A stretch of DNA of 49,832 nucleotides from an uncultured Clostridia bacterium (GTDB lineage Bacteria > Bacillota > Clostridia > Oscillospirales > Ruminococcaceae), in assembly GCA_947625375.1 (NCBI GenBank), contig CANQOC010000016.1, forward strand, positions 1 to 49,832, in the 5' to 3' direction. Shown here piece after piece: positions 1-6,951 of this stretch; position 1 is the stretch's first letter, and each line of letters starts with the position of its first letter. The notes under the pieces are model-generated. The model worked only from the letters and a program-made list of their open reading frames with translations. It was not told the DNA's origin and did not search any database. Made by a program: the position numbers and the translations under genes.

Positions 1-100
1 GAAGCGCAAAAGCGCCGACCGAGGCGACAGCCGAGAAGCGGGTGTCCGGCGGACACCTTTGCGCGAAGCGCAAAAGCACCGACCGAGGCAACAGCCGAGA
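1..100. repeat. pair of 36-bp direct repeats
   Basis: A 36-bp sequence at 1-36 recurs at 65-100 with two mismatches. A small hairpin (GGTGTCC / GGACACC) lies between the copies. The unit is rich in GCGCAAAAGC and ends in CAGCCGAGA. It is probably the edge of one of the intergenic repeat clusters common in this genome, and it is cut by the window start. From 101 to 247 I see no gene, only a hairpin (GCAGATGC / GCATCTGC, about 138-156) and then the ribosome-binding site of the next gene. Confidence 0.6.
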
Positions 101-247
101 CCTGCACCCCCCTTGCGCCGCTAAAGCGGCTATCCTTGCAGATGCAAAGCATCTGCGGTGTACATTGCCGAACAGATAAACCCGCTTCGCGTCTTTACCT
201 GTTCAACAAGTCTGAAATGGAATTTCAAATTTAGTGAGGTGACTAAT

Positions 248-766
248 ATGCAGATAGAAACATCAAGAATGTATGTCAGGGATTTTACTCCAAACGATAT
301 AAATGATTTACATGAAATTTTCGGCGACAGCGAAACAATGAAAAATTGTGAGCCTGCATATACGTTTGAAAAGACGCGGCAATTTCTGAATGAATTTTGC
401 ATTGGAAAAAGCGGCGCACTCGCGGCGGTACTGAAACAGACCAACAAAGTAATCGGTTATATCCTATTTAAGCCGTGGGAAGATGATGTCTATGAAATTG
501 GCTGGATATTTAATAAAAAATATTGGCGTCAGGGTTATGCGTATGAGTCCTGCTCCGCAGTAATGAAATACGGCTTTTCTGACATGAAATTGCATAAAGT
601 AGTTGCAGAAGCCATTGACGGTGTGAAGTCAGTTGGATTGATGGAAAAGCTGGGCATGAAGCGCGAGGGAGTACAGAGAAGTCAGACGCAAAACAATGAG
701 GGGAATTGGGTAGACCTGTATTTGTACGGATTACTTCAAGATGAATTTCAGGCGATGAAAAGCTAA
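248..766 (+). CDS. GNAT family N-acetyltransferase (RimJ/RimL-like)
   Basis: This is a 172-residue protein with the GNAT fold, predicted to transfer an acetyl group from acetyl-CoA to an amine. The start was placed at 248 because a GTGAGGTGA ribosome-binding site lies just upstream; the frame is open further 5' without such a site. The acetyl-CoA-binding region is recognisable as EIGWIFNKKYWRQGYAYE (about residues 107-124), followed by HKVVAEAIDGVKSVGLMEKL and the typical KLGMKREG segment of the RimJ/RimL type (Acetyltransf_3). The substrate cannot be told; ribosomal-protein, antibiotic and small-molecule acetylation are all possible. The gene is clearly richer in A+T than its neighbours, which suggests recent acquisition. 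It stands alone and is followed by a bidirectional terminator. Confidence 0.85.
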   Translation: MQIETSRMYVRDFTPNDINDLHEIFGDSETMKNCEPAYTFEKTRQFLNEFCIGKSGALAAVLKQTNKVIGYILFKPWEDDVYEIGWIFNKKYWRQGYAYESCSAVMKYGFSDMKLHKVVAEAIDGVKSVGLMEKLGMKREGVQRSQTQNNEGNWVDLYLYGLLQDEFQAMKS

Positions 767-811
767 GTTTCCGTTTATCATCGTCCCATTAAAACTGAAT
801 ACCGAAAAATT

Positions 812-859
812 GACCGTTGACACACCGGCTCCCCGGTGAAAAAGCCAACGGTCTTTTTT
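812..859. terminator. bidirectional nested-hairpin terminator between convergent genes
   Basis: The outer stem GACCGTTG (812-819) pairs with CAACGGTC (846-853), and an inner stem CACCGG/CCGGTG lies at 823-838. Six T residues follow on the plus strand. On the minus strand the same stem is followed by AATTTTT. It sits between the plus-strand acetyltransferase and the minus-strand spoVAE and can serve both. Confidence 0.75.
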
Positions 860-896
860 ATCAGATATACTGTTTTCCGCGTCTGCTTTTCTTTTA

Positions 897-1253
897 TCAC
901 GACCGGCTTTTCGGCTTGAAGAGCGCCGACATAAGGAGTCCGAAGGACAAGGCGGCGGCAATCCCGCCGGCACACGCCGTGAGTCCGCCGGTGAAGACGC
1001 CGAGGAAGCCTTTTTCGTCGACGGCCTCGCGGACGCCCTTTGACAAAAGGTATCCGAAGCCGGTCAGGGGGACGCTTGCGCCCGCACCCGCGAAGTCGGC
1101 GATATGCTCATAAATCCCCAAGCCGCCGAGAATAACCCCCGCGACGACGAAGCTGACGAGAATCCGCGCCGGGGTCAGCCTTGTGCGGTCAATCAGAATC
1201 TGCCCGACCGCACAGATAAATCCGCCGACCAAAAACGCCCAAAGATAGCTCAT
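897..1253 (-). CDS. spoVAE: stage V sporulation protein AE (SpoVAEb type)
   Basis: This 118-residue integral membrane protein of the spore inner membrane belongs to the SpoVA complex, which takes up Ca-dipicolinic acid during sporulation and releases it at germination. Family hallmarks are the N-terminal helix YLWAFLVGGFICAVGQILID, the segment GASVPLTGFGYLLSKGV in the middle, and a glycine/alanine-rich last helix (GLTACAGGIAAALSFGLL). The start codon follows the spoVAD stop without a gap, so the two are co-translated. A spoVAC gene normally completes the set but is not found next to this pair. Confidence 0.92.
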   Translation of the reverse strand: MSYLWAFLVGGFICAVGQILIDRTRLTPARILVSFVVAGVILGGLGIYEHIADFAGAGASVPLTGFGYLLSKGVREAVDEKGFLGVFTGGLTACAGGIAAALSFGLLMSALFKPKSRS

Positions 1254-2273
1254 TTAAATTTCCCCTTTCTCAAAGGATATCCAAGCGAGGTGCGACACGC
1301 CGGGGATTGACATTCCCTGTTGGCTCGACGTCGGACTTAAAAGCGCGCCGGTCGCGGCGAAGAGGATATTTTTAAGCCGTCCCGCCCGGATTTCGGGGAG
1401 AAAATATCCGCAGAGCACCGACGCCGCACAGCCGCACCCCGACCCGCCCGCGTGGACGTCCTGCGCCGATTGGTCATAAATCATTCGGCCGCAGTCGAAG
1501 TGACGCGCCCTGAGCTCAAGGCCGCCCTTTTCGGCAAGCTCACAGAACAGCCGCGAGCCGACGTTTCCGAGGTCGCCGGTGACGATTGCGTCAAAGTCGT
1601 CGGGGCGAAGACCGGTGTCGCCAAAGAACGCGGACACCGTCGAATACGCAGCCGGAGCCATCGCCGCGCCCATGTTGTTTGCGTCGGTGATGCCCCTGTC
1701 GACGATTTTCCCGACCGTCACCGCGCGGATAAACGGCGGCTCACCCGTCTTTTCGATTAAAAGCGCTCCCGAGGCCGTCGCGGTCCACTGCGACGACGGG
1801 GTGCGCTGTCCGCCGTATTCGAGCGGGAAGCGGTACTGACGCTCGGCGGTGCAGAAGTGTGACGACGTTATGACCCCGCTTATCTCCGACGCGCCCGAGT
1901 CGACGGTCAGCGCCGCGAGCGAAAGTCCCTCCGAGACGGTCGAGCATGCGCCGTAAATCCCGAAAAACGGGATTCCGAAGTCGCGGGTGCCGAAGCTTGT
2001 GCCGATGCATTGGTCCAAAAGGTCGCCGCCGAAGAGCATCGAGACGTCCTCGGGCATGATTCCGCGCTTTTCAAGGACGTTCTGAAGTGCGATTCCCTGC
2101 ATCGCGCTCTCGGCAAGCTCGAAGCTCGACTGCCCGAAATAATCGTCCGCGTCGATATAGTCATACCGCCCGCCGAGCGGTCCCTCGCCCTCTTTTTTCC
2201 CGCCGACGGCCGCGTATGCGCTTGCGCTGACCGAGCCGAGCGCGACCGTCGACCTGCCTTTTCTTTCCGACAT
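1254..2273 (-). CDS. spoVAD: stage V sporulation protein AD
   Basis: SpoVAD is the soluble, dipicolinic-acid-binding subunit of the SpoVA channel and has a thiolase-like fold. The 339-residue product contains the family segments FGIYGACSTVSEGLSLAA, PSSQWTATASGALLI, DLGNVGSRLF and a C-terminal LLSPTSSQQGMSIPGVSHL. The start at 2273 is chosen because AAAGGAGTG precedes it at proper spacing; the frame extends 18 codons further upstream without a site. The gene is first in a two-gene unit with spoVAE. A sigma-G-like promoter lies just upstream, in keeping with forespore expression of spoVA operons. Confidence 0.95.
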   Translation of the reverse strand: MSERKGRSTVALGSVSASAYAAVGGKKEGEGPLGGRYDYIDADDYFGQSSFELAESAMQGIALQNVLEKRGIMPEDVSMLFGGDLLDQCIGTSFGTRDFGIPFFGIYGACSTVSEGLSLAALTVDSGASEISGVITSSHFCTAERQYRFPLEYGGQRTPSSQWTATASGALLIEKTGEPPFIRAVTVGKIVDRGITDANNMGAAMAPAAYSTVSAFFGDTGLRPDDFDAIVTGDLGNVGSRLFCELAEKGGLELRARHFDCGRMIYDQSAQDVHAGGSGCGCAASVLCGYFLPEIRAGRLKNILFAATGALLSPTSSQQGMSIPGVSHLAWISFEKGEI

Positions 2274-2292
2274 AATATCACTCCTTTTCGGG

Positions 2293-2323
2293 TAGTGTTT
2301 GCAGAACGGCGGGGGATTATTCA
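2293..2323 (-). promoter_or_regulatory. candidate sigma-G promoter for spoVAD
   Basis: On the minus strand, TGAATA (2318-2323) and AACACTA (2293-2299) are separated by 18 bp. This resembles the sigma-G consensus (TGAATA, 17-18 bp, CATACTA) with two mismatches at -10. The -35 overlaps the T-tract of the argS terminator. The call is from motif matching plus the known regulation of spoVA operons. Confidence 0.45.
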
Positions 2324-2352
2324 ACAAAAAAGTCCGTCACGAAGACGGACTT
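2324..2352 (-). terminator. argS rho-independent terminator
   Basis: AAGTCCGTC (2330-2338) and GACGGACTT (2344-2352) form a 9-bp stem with a 5-nt loop. On the minus strand the stem is followed by a run of T. It lies just after the argS stop and separates argS from spoVAD. Confidence 0.9.
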
Positions 2353-2363
2353 ATAATTTTATG

Positions 2364-4112
2364 TCACATATTTTCGACGGTCTCGATTGCGAGGCAGTCG
2401 AGGAGCTTTACGAGCATACTCCTCGTCAGCGAGCTGAGCGCGAGCCAGCTTCCGCGCTTTTCGGGGCCCTCTTCGGTCAGGATTCGGTTGTCGTGATAGA
2501 ACCGGGAGAACGCCGACGCGATGTTGTACGCGCTTTCACAGAGCGCCGACGGCGCCATGTCCTCGAACGCCTTTTCAAAGCTCTCGCCGCAGAGCGCCAG
2601 CCTCAGCGCAAGCTCGCGTTCGCCGTCGCTGTACAGCGCCGAAAGCTTGGGCGAGGACTCGTCCGCTTTTTTGAGGATTGAGTTGATTCGCGTGACGGTA
2701 TAGAGGAGGTATGTGCCGGTCTTGCCGTCGAACGAAAGGAATTTGTCGAGGTCGAAGATATAGTCCTTTGCCGGCTGATTCGAGAGGTCGCCGAACTTAA
2801 GCGCGGCAATCCCGATTTTGTGCGCGGTGTCGCGGCGGTCTCCGGTGATGTAGTCCGAGTCCTTGAGCTTCTCGAACGCCGCCTCCTCGACGGTGTCAAT
2901 CAGCGTCGAAAGCTGCATCACTCCGCCGTCGCGGGTCTTATACGGTTTTCCGTCCGGACCGGTCATCGCGCCGAAGCCGAGGTGCCTAAGCTCACAGCCT
3001 TCGGGCACAAGTCCCGCCTTTTTCGCGCAGCGGAACACCTGTACAAAATGCAGATTCTGCCGCTTGTCGGTCAGGTACCAGATTCTGTCGGGATTGAAGT
3101 CCTTCTCGCGCTGGATTATCGTCGCAAGGTCGAAGGTCGCATAGATTGATGAGTTGTCCGACTTCTTTACGATAATCGGCGGAATGTCGATTTTATCGCC
3201 CTCCTCGGCGACGTCGACGACCATCGCGCCGTCGCTTTCATAGAGGAGACCCTTTTCGGTGAGGCGCTCAATAAGCTCGTCGGTGTAGCAGTCGGAATCG
3301 GATTCGCCGTACCAGCAGTCGAAGTCGACCGAAAGCCTTGAATAGCTCTTTTTGACGCTCTCGACCGAGACGTCCTTGATTTTTTTCCAGAGGTCGAAGA
3401 TTCCCGGCTTGCGGTTCTGAAGGTCGACGACGGTCTGCCGCGACTCGGCTTTAAAGTCGGGGTCTTCCTTGCTCTTTGCCGACGCGAACGGATAGATTTC
3501 GTTCATCTCGTCCTCGTCGATGTCGGGGATAACGTCCCGCGCGGGGTCATAGTCGTCCTTGAAGCAGGGCCAGTCCGGGTGCCGGACCTTATATTCCGCA
3601 ATCGTCAGCCCGTAAGGGGTCCCCCAATCGCCGAAGTGAACGTCGCCGATGACCGTTCTTCCGGTCGCGCGGGCGGTCCTCTTAAGGCTTTCGCCGATGA
3701 TTGCCGAGCGAAGGTGCCCGATGTGAAGCGGCTTCGCGACATTCGGCCCGCCGTAGTCGATTACGACCGTCTCAGGCTTCTCGCACTGCGGCACTCCGAG
3801 GTCGGGGTCTGCCGCGGCTTCGTTTAAATATGAGATCAGATATCCGTCGTCGAGGGTGATGTTTATGAACCCGGGGGCGACGGCGCTGACGTCCGAAAAC
3901 TCCTTTATTTCGGACAGCTTTTCGACGACGTCGCGCGCAATCATAATCGGCGCTTTATGATAGAGCTTTGCGCCCGAGAGCGCGCCGTTGCACTGGAACT
4001 GGCAGAGGTCGAGCCGGTCCGATACGGTGACGGCGCCGAGCGCGGGGTCGTACCCGCAGCGTTCAAAGGCCTCCGAGACGGTCTCGGTCAGCCGCTTGGT
4101 CAGTTTTTTCAT
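2364..4112 (-). CDS. argS: arginyl-tRNA synthetase
   Basis: This class I aminoacyl-tRNA synthetase charges tRNA-Arg with arginine in the cytoplasm. The 582-residue protein has an N-terminal tRNA-recognition domain, the HIGH motif in KPLHIGHLRSAIIGE, a KMSKS-region substitute typical of many ArgRS (YKTRDGGVMQL), and a C-terminal DALR anticodon-binding domain ending FYHDNRIL..LLDCLAIETVENM. AAAGGAAG precedes the start. It is the third gene behind two small genes (DUF4160, DUF2442) with only 11 bp in between, so it is probably transcribed with them from the promoter at 4675-4703. Confidence 0.97.
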   Translation of the reverse strand: MKKLTKRLTETVSEAFERCGYDPALGAVTVSDRLDLCQFQCNGALSGAKLYHKAPIMIARDVVEKLSEIKEFSDVSAVAPGFINITLDDGYLISYLNEAAADPDLGVPQCEKPETVVIDYGGPNVAKPLHIGHLRSAIIGESLKRTARATGRTVIGDVHFGDWGTPYGLTIAEYKVRHPDWPCFKDDYDPARDVIPDIDEDEMNEIYPFASAKSKEDPDFKAESRQTVVDLQNRKPGIFDLWKKIKDVSVESVKKSYSRLSVDFDCWYGESDSDCYTDELIERLTEKGLLYESDGAMVVDVAEEGDKIDIPPIIVKKSDNSSIYATFDLATIIQREKDFNPDRIWYLTDKRQNLHFVQVFRCAKKAGLVPEGCELRHLGFGAMTGPDGKPYKTRDGGVMQLSTLIDTVEEAAFEKLKDSDYITGDRRDTAHKIGIAALKFGDLSNQPAKDYIFDLDKFLSFDGKTGTYLLYTVTRINSILKKADESSPKLSALYSDGERELALRLALCGESFEKAFEDMAPSALCESAYNIASAFSRFYHDNRILTEEGPEKRGSWLALSSLTRSMLVKLLDCLAIETVENM

Positions 4113-4123
4113 AGTATCTTCCT

Positions 4124-4372
4124 TTAATTTATTTTTTCGGACAGCTCATAAAGCTCGTGCGGCGCGATATCCTGTCCCCCGCGCCACTCAATCCCGAAGC
4201 CGTCCGGCAAAAGATGAACGGAGTTAAAATATGACTTATCGGCAAGAAGTCCGAACCACTGCCCCGAAATATACGGCCCGACGTCAAAGAGCCTTTTTTC
4301 GCCGCCGTCGTATTCGAGCACGATTTTATAAGGCTCAACCGCCTCTACCGATAAAATTCTCGGACTAAGCAT
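4124..4372 (-). CDS. DUF2442 domain protein
   Basis: This 82-residue protein matches DUF2442 by its pattern: ILSVEAVEPYKIVLEYDGGE, then VGPYISG, GLLADKSYFNSVHL, and the closing segment GIEWRGGQDIAPHELYELS. DUF2442 proteins often sit next to DUF4160 proteins, as here. The pair has been suggested to be toxin-antitoxin-like, but its function is not established. GAGGTG precedes the start codon. Nine bases separate it from the upstream gene and 11 from argS. Confidence 0.85.
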   Translation of the reverse strand: MLSPRILSVEAVEPYKIVLEYDGGEKRLFDVGPYISGQWFGLLADKSYFNSVHLLPDGFGIEWRGGQDIAPHELYELSEKIN

Positions 4373-4381
4373 AGTGACACC

Positions 4382-4648
4382 TCATTTCAATGGGTCAATC
4401 CTGAAGACCTGTTCACCGTTTGAAATCAGCTTCCAATTCGCTTCAAGCTCTTCTTTGTGAATTTCAAGCCACGCGTCCAAAAGCTTCATTTTGGCGCGGG
4501 GAATTTCGCCGTCAAGCACTTTTCCGTCAAGCGATACCGCAACTTCCTGTCCCGAATACTCGGCATGAATGTGCGGCAGATTGTGTTTTCCGCCGACTTC
4601 GCGGTACATTCTTATGATGATTCCGTAAAACGAACTTAAAACCGGCAT
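4382..4648 (-). CDS. DUF4160 domain protein
   Basis: This 88-residue protein has the DUF4160 signature: ISFYG-like LSSFYGIIIRMY at the N terminus, then NLPHIHAEYSGQEVAVSLDG and a lysine/glutamate-rich helix (LLDAWLEIHKEELEANWKL). The conserved PHIHAEY histidines suggest metal or nucleic-acid binding, but no activity is known to me. It is the first gene of a unit with DUF2442 and argS. An AAAGGGTG site precedes the start, and a sigma-A promoter lies at 4675-4703. Confidence 0.85.
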   Translation of the reverse strand: MPVLSSFYGIIIRMYREVGGKHNLPHIHAEYSGQEVAVSLDGKVLDGEIPRAKMKLLDAWLEIHKEELEANWKLISNGEQVFRIDPLK

Positions 4649-4674
4649 GATTTTTCACCCTTTCTTACACTATA

Positions 4675-4703
4675 ATCTTACCACATACCGCGGGGTTTTG
4701 CAA
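4675..4703 (-). promoter_or_regulatory. sigma-A promoter for DUF4160-DUF2442-argS
   Basis: On the minus strand, TTGCAA (4698-4703) and TAAGAT (4675-4680) are 17 bp apart, about 27 bp before the DUF4160 start. It is divergent from the SPFH promoter, and the two -35 boxes lie about 29 bp apart. Confidence 0.7.
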
Positions 4704-4731
4704 GTCTTCAAAAAATATTCGCGGAAAAGTG

Positions 4732-4780
4732 TTGACAAAGTCGGAAAAGTATGTTACCATAGTGGTACCAAGGTGGTACC
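4732..4780 (+). promoter_or_regulatory. SPFH operon promoter with palindromic operator
   Basis: TTGACA (4732-4737) and TACCAT (4755-4760) with a 17-bp spacer form a sigma-A promoter. The -10 box is part of the inverted repeat TACCA-TAG-TGGTA (4755-4767). The octamer GTGGTACC occurs at 4762-4769 and again at 4773-4780, an 11-bp step that puts both copies on one face of the helix. This looks like an operator. The ribbon-helix-helix protein encoded in the same operon is a natural candidate to bind it, which is inference. Confidence 0.65.
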
Positions 4781-4829
4781 GCCTTGACGGATTCACACAA
4801 TAATATTGACAAAAAGAGAGGTAACAAAA

Positions 4830-5876
4830 ATGGAAGAAAAAGTATTATCGGTCAAACGCAACGGCTTCAAGGTCCTGTTTCTGAACATTCTGGCGCTTGC
4901 GGTGTTCATCGCGCTGTTCGTCTGCGGAATTATCCTTATTGACTCGGAAAGAGCGTCTGTCTTGGGCGGAATAATGCTCGCGGTCGGCGCAATAGGAATG
5001 TTTTTCGGCTGGATTCCGCTCTGCGGACTTCACGTCATGAAGCCGCAGGAGGCGCTCGTCCTGACCCTATTCGGAAAATACTACGGCACTCTTAAAAACG
5101 ACGGCTTCTATTGGGTCAACCCGTTCTGCACCTCGTTCAACCCCGCCGCGAAGACGAAGCTGAACCAGTCCGGCGACGTAAACGGCGGCAATAAAGCATC
5201 AGCATCGGGCGCAGCCGTCTTTTTCGGCGCAGAGATTGCAGCGACTCAAGGCACTGTGACAAACAACAAGATTTCGCTTAAAATCATGACCCTCAACAAC
5301 TCGCGCCAGAAAATCAACGACTGCCTCGGCAACCCCGTCGAAATCGGCATCGCGGTAATGTGGAAGGTCGTTGACACCGCGAAGGCAGTATTTAATGTCG
5401 ATAACTATAAGGAATATCTCTCGCTCCAGTGCGACACGGCGGTCCGCAACATCGTAAGGATTTACCCCTATGACGTTGCCGAGAACGTCGACACCACCGG
5501 CGACGGAATGGCGGACGAGGGGTCGCTCCGCGGTTCAAGCGAAATCGTCGCCGAAAGAATCAGACAGGAGATTCAGCAAAAGGTCAACGAAGCCGGTCTC
5601 GAAATTATCGAGGCAAGGATAACTTATCTCGCATATGCCCCCGAAATCGCGGCGGTAATGCTCCAGCGCCAGCAGGCAAGGGCGATTATCGACGCAAGAA
5701 AGATGATAGTTGACGGCGCCGTCGGAATGGTCGAAATGGCTCTCGACAGGCTCCAGAAGGGCGGAATGGTCGAGCTCGACGACGAGCGCAAGGCCTCGAT
5801 GGTCTCGAACCTCTTGGTCGTCCTCTGCGGCAACCACGACGCACAGCCGGTCGTCAACTCGGGAACTCTTTATTGA
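4830..5876 (+). CDS. SPFH (band 7/prohibitin) domain membrane protein
   Basis: This 348-residue protein has two N-terminal membrane segments (about residues 14-60), followed by [19 protein letters not shown], the usual entry into an SPFH domain. The domain continues with [34 protein letters not shown] and [24 protein letters not shown] proteins assemble into membrane-anchored oligomers that organise membrane microdomains; their client here is unknown. The start at 4830 follows AGAGAGG. The frame is open eight codons further up. It is first in a three-gene operon: its stop overlaps the next start (TGATG). Confidence 0.9.
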   Translation: MEEKVLSVKRNGFKVLFLNILALAVFIALFVCGIILIDSERASVLGGIMLAVGAIGMFFGWIPLCGLHVMKPQEALVLTLFGKYYGTLKNDGFYWVNPFCTSFNPAAKTKLNQSGDVNGGNKASASGAAVFFGAEIAATQGTVTNNKISLKIMTLNNSRQKINDCLGNPVEIGIAVMWKVVDTAKAVFNVDNYKEYLSLQCDTAVRNIVRIYPYDVAENVDTTGDGMADEGSLRGSSEIVAERIRQEIQQKVNEAGLEIIEARITYLAYAPEIAAVMLQRQQARAIIDARKMIVDGAVGMVEMALDRLQKGGMVELDDERKASMVSNLLVVLCGNHDAQPVVNSGTLY

Positions 5877-6055
5877 TGACCACGAAAAAGGATTTAAGGC
5901 TTAGGGTCAGCCCGAAGCTCTATGACGAGCTTATGACATGGAGCGCCGAAGAGCTGCGCTCCATGAATGGCCTTGTCGAATATCTCCTGACCGAAGCGGT
6001 CAAAAAGCGCAGGAAGAGCTTTAAAGGGGACATTGATGATGAAAAAGACGAATAA
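5876..6055 (+). CDS. ribbon-helix-helix (Arc-type) protein
   Basis: This 59-residue protein has the Arc/MetJ ribbon-helix-helix pattern: a beta strand (KKDLRLRVS), then helix A (PKLYDELMTWSAE) and helix B (SMNGLVEYLLTEAVKKRRK). Such proteins bind DNA as dimers and are often autorepressors. The ATG overlaps the SPFH stop in TGATG, which points to translational coupling. It may bind the palindromic operator in front of the operon. An alternative is a structural cofactor of the SPFH protein, because this arrangement recurs in Clostridia as far as I recall. Confidence 0.8.
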   Translation: MTTKKDLRLRVSPKLYDELMTWSAEELRSMNGLVEYLLTEAVKKRRKSFKGDIDDEKDE

Positions 6056-6431
6056 GTACACATATGTGTATATGCCGCTCGGCATGCTGCTCGGGATTTC
6101 CTTCGGCATAATTATATACGGAATTCCGTCCGGCAATATTGCTCTCGGAGTTGCCTTGGGCATATGCTTGGGAATGTGCCTCGGCGTGGGGGTCGGCGCT
6201 GCGAAGGACGCTAAGATAAATAAACAGCTTGAAGAATTCGGCTATACGGTCAAGTCGGTCAGTCAGACCCCGGACGGCTATGACCTAACCGTCACCGACA
6301 AGAGCGGAGCCGACAGCGCCGTCCCGATAAGCGCGCAGACGCAGGCGCATGAGAAGTTCAAGCCGGGCGACCTTGTTTACCTCAGCGGCACGAAGGTCGA
6401 GCAGGCGTATAGGAGCGGAGGGGGAGAGTAG
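6039..6431 (+). CDS. small membrane protein with glycine-zipper segment
   Basis: This 130-residue protein is of unknown function. The first half holds two hydrophobic segments (YMPLGMLLGISFGIIIYG and ALGVALGICLGMCLGVGVG) with regularly spaced glycines, as in helix-packing glycine zippers. The second half is soluble and beta-rich (YTVKSVSQTPDGYDLTV...FKPGDLVYLSG), like a small barrel. The start at 6039 suits the AAAGGGGA site; an ATG three bases upstream is possible. The gene overlaps the ribbon-helix-helix gene by 17 bp and ends the SPFH operon. Confidence 0.75.
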   Translation: MKKTNKYTYVYMPLGMLLGISFGIIIYGIPSGNIALGVALGICLGMCLGVGVGAAKDAKINKQLEEFGYTVKSVSQTPDGYDLTVTDKSGADSAVPISAQTQAHEKFKPGDLVYLSGTKVEQAYRSGGGE

Positions 6432-6444
6432 GGGGAAATCCAGC

Positions 6445-6576
6445 GGAAGTGTCTATTCCGCACGCATTATTCTCTATTCTCAGGTTTAAAAAGCCGTCGC
6501 CGAAAGGCGACACCTCTAAATTCTGACCTCTGACCTCTCACATCTGTCTTCTTGATGTGGCCGTTTCGGCCACATC
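6445..6576. repeat. intergenic composite repeat, copy 1 of 5 (GTCGCC/GTGGCC hairpins)
   Basis: A roughly 120-130 bp unit with ordered parts: TATTCCGCACGCATTATTC, a hairpin CGTCGCC-GAAA-GGCGACA, a pyrimidine tract made of TCTGACCTCT-like steps, and a hairpin TGTGGCC-GTTTC-GGCCACA. The same order recurs in the reverse direction at 15709, 23650 and 25849, and in this direction in shortened form at 47180. It lies downstream of the SPFH operon. Confidence 0.75.
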
Positions 6577-6593
6577 TAAAACCCGTCTGCCGG

Positions 6594-6622
6594 TTGACAG
6601 ACGGGGACGGACGTGATATAAT
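6594..6622 (+). promoter_or_regulatory. promoter of distal antitoxin-like sRNA (locus A)
   Basis: TTGACA (6594-6599) and TATAAT (6617-6622) have a 17-bp spacer. Both hexamers match the sigma-A consensus perfectly. Transcription is expected from about 6629. Confidence 0.85.
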
Positions 6623-6628
6623 AAACGC

Positions 6629-6715
6629 AGAGAGCCGAACGGCTTCACCATTTGAATACAGTTACAGAAAGTAACCGTCCGAAATTAGCGAGCTCGGGCG
6701 GTTACTTTTATTTTG
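6629..6715 (+). ncRNA. second (distal) antitoxin-like small RNA, locus A
   Basis: A predicted RNA of about 85 nt. It starts with GCAGAGAGCCGAACGGCTT, a 5' hairpin shared by all four small RNAs, and ends in a terminator (AACCGTCC / GGGCGGTT followed by ACTTTTATTTT). It is a paralogue of the RNA at 6754 but has no toxin frame opposite, so it may act in trans or be a spare copy. The ends are inferred from the promoter and terminator. Confidence 0.65.
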
Positions 6716-6718
6716 GAC

Positions 6719-6747
6719 TTGACAAAGGATATGACGTGTGCTATAAT
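6719..6747 (+). promoter_or_regulatory. promoter of proximal antitoxin sRNA (locus A)
   Basis: TTGACA (6719-6724), 17 bp, TATAAT (6742-6747). Perfect sigma-A hexamers directly follow the terminator of the first small RNA. Confidence 0.85.
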
Positions 6748-6753
6748 AAAAGC

Positions 6754-6839
6754 ACAGAGAGCCGAACGGCTCAGCTTAGTTGTTAAATTGCATAAAGCAA
6801 CCGCCCAGACTTAGCAGGCTCTTGGCGGTTACTTTTTTA
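6754..6839 (+). ncRNA. antisense antitoxin RNA of type I TA locus A
   Basis: A predicted RNA of about 85 nt that begins with the hairpin GAGAGCCGAACGGCTC. It ends in the stem AACCGCC / GGCGGTT followed by ACTTTTTTATGG. Its 3' half is antisense to the last codons, the stop and the 3' end of the minus-strand toxin message (overlap about 6790-6839), as in TxpA/RatA-type type I systems. Homologous RNAs occur in locus B. Transcript ends are inferred. Confidence 0.72.
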
Positions 6840-6900
6840 TGGTTTTTAAAATCTCTAAGAGAATAAATGCGAGTATGATGTATAAAATCAACTGCTCCAT
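6829..6900 (-). CDS. small hydrophobic type I toxin-like peptide (23 aa), locus A
   Basis: This frame encodes 23 residues, MEQLILYIILAFILLEIL followed by KTIKK: one short membrane helix with a basic tail, the form of membrane-acting type I toxins. A good Shine-Dalgarno GGAGG lies 8 nt before the ATG but is paired in a hairpin. The stop codon TAA lies at the base of the stem that ends both this message and the convergent small RNA. The 32-residue peptide at 23298 ends in the same residues and has the same regulatory layout, which supports a real gene. Toxicity is inferred, not shown. Confidence 0.75.
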   Translation of the reverse strand: MEQLILYIILAFILLEILKTIKK

Positions 6901-6945
6901 AAAACGCACCTCCCTTCGGAGGCATCGCCGCCACGACTCTCTGCA
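6901..6945 (-). promoter_or_regulatory. 5' leader with Shine-Dalgarno-sequestering hairpin, locus A
   Basis: The toxin leader begins GCAGAGAGTCG and contains CCTCC-GAAG-GGAGG (6909-6922), which hides the GGAGG ribosome-binding site. Locus B has the same device with CCCTCC-GAAA-GGGGGG. Sequestered ribosome-binding sites are usual in type I toxin messages. Confidence 0.7.
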
Positions 6946-6951
6946 AGCTTG

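Noticed and set aside
2010..2681. 223-codon plus-strand frame across spoVAD and argS ends
   Set aside because: It spans the argS terminator and two certain minus-strand genes and has no start signal.
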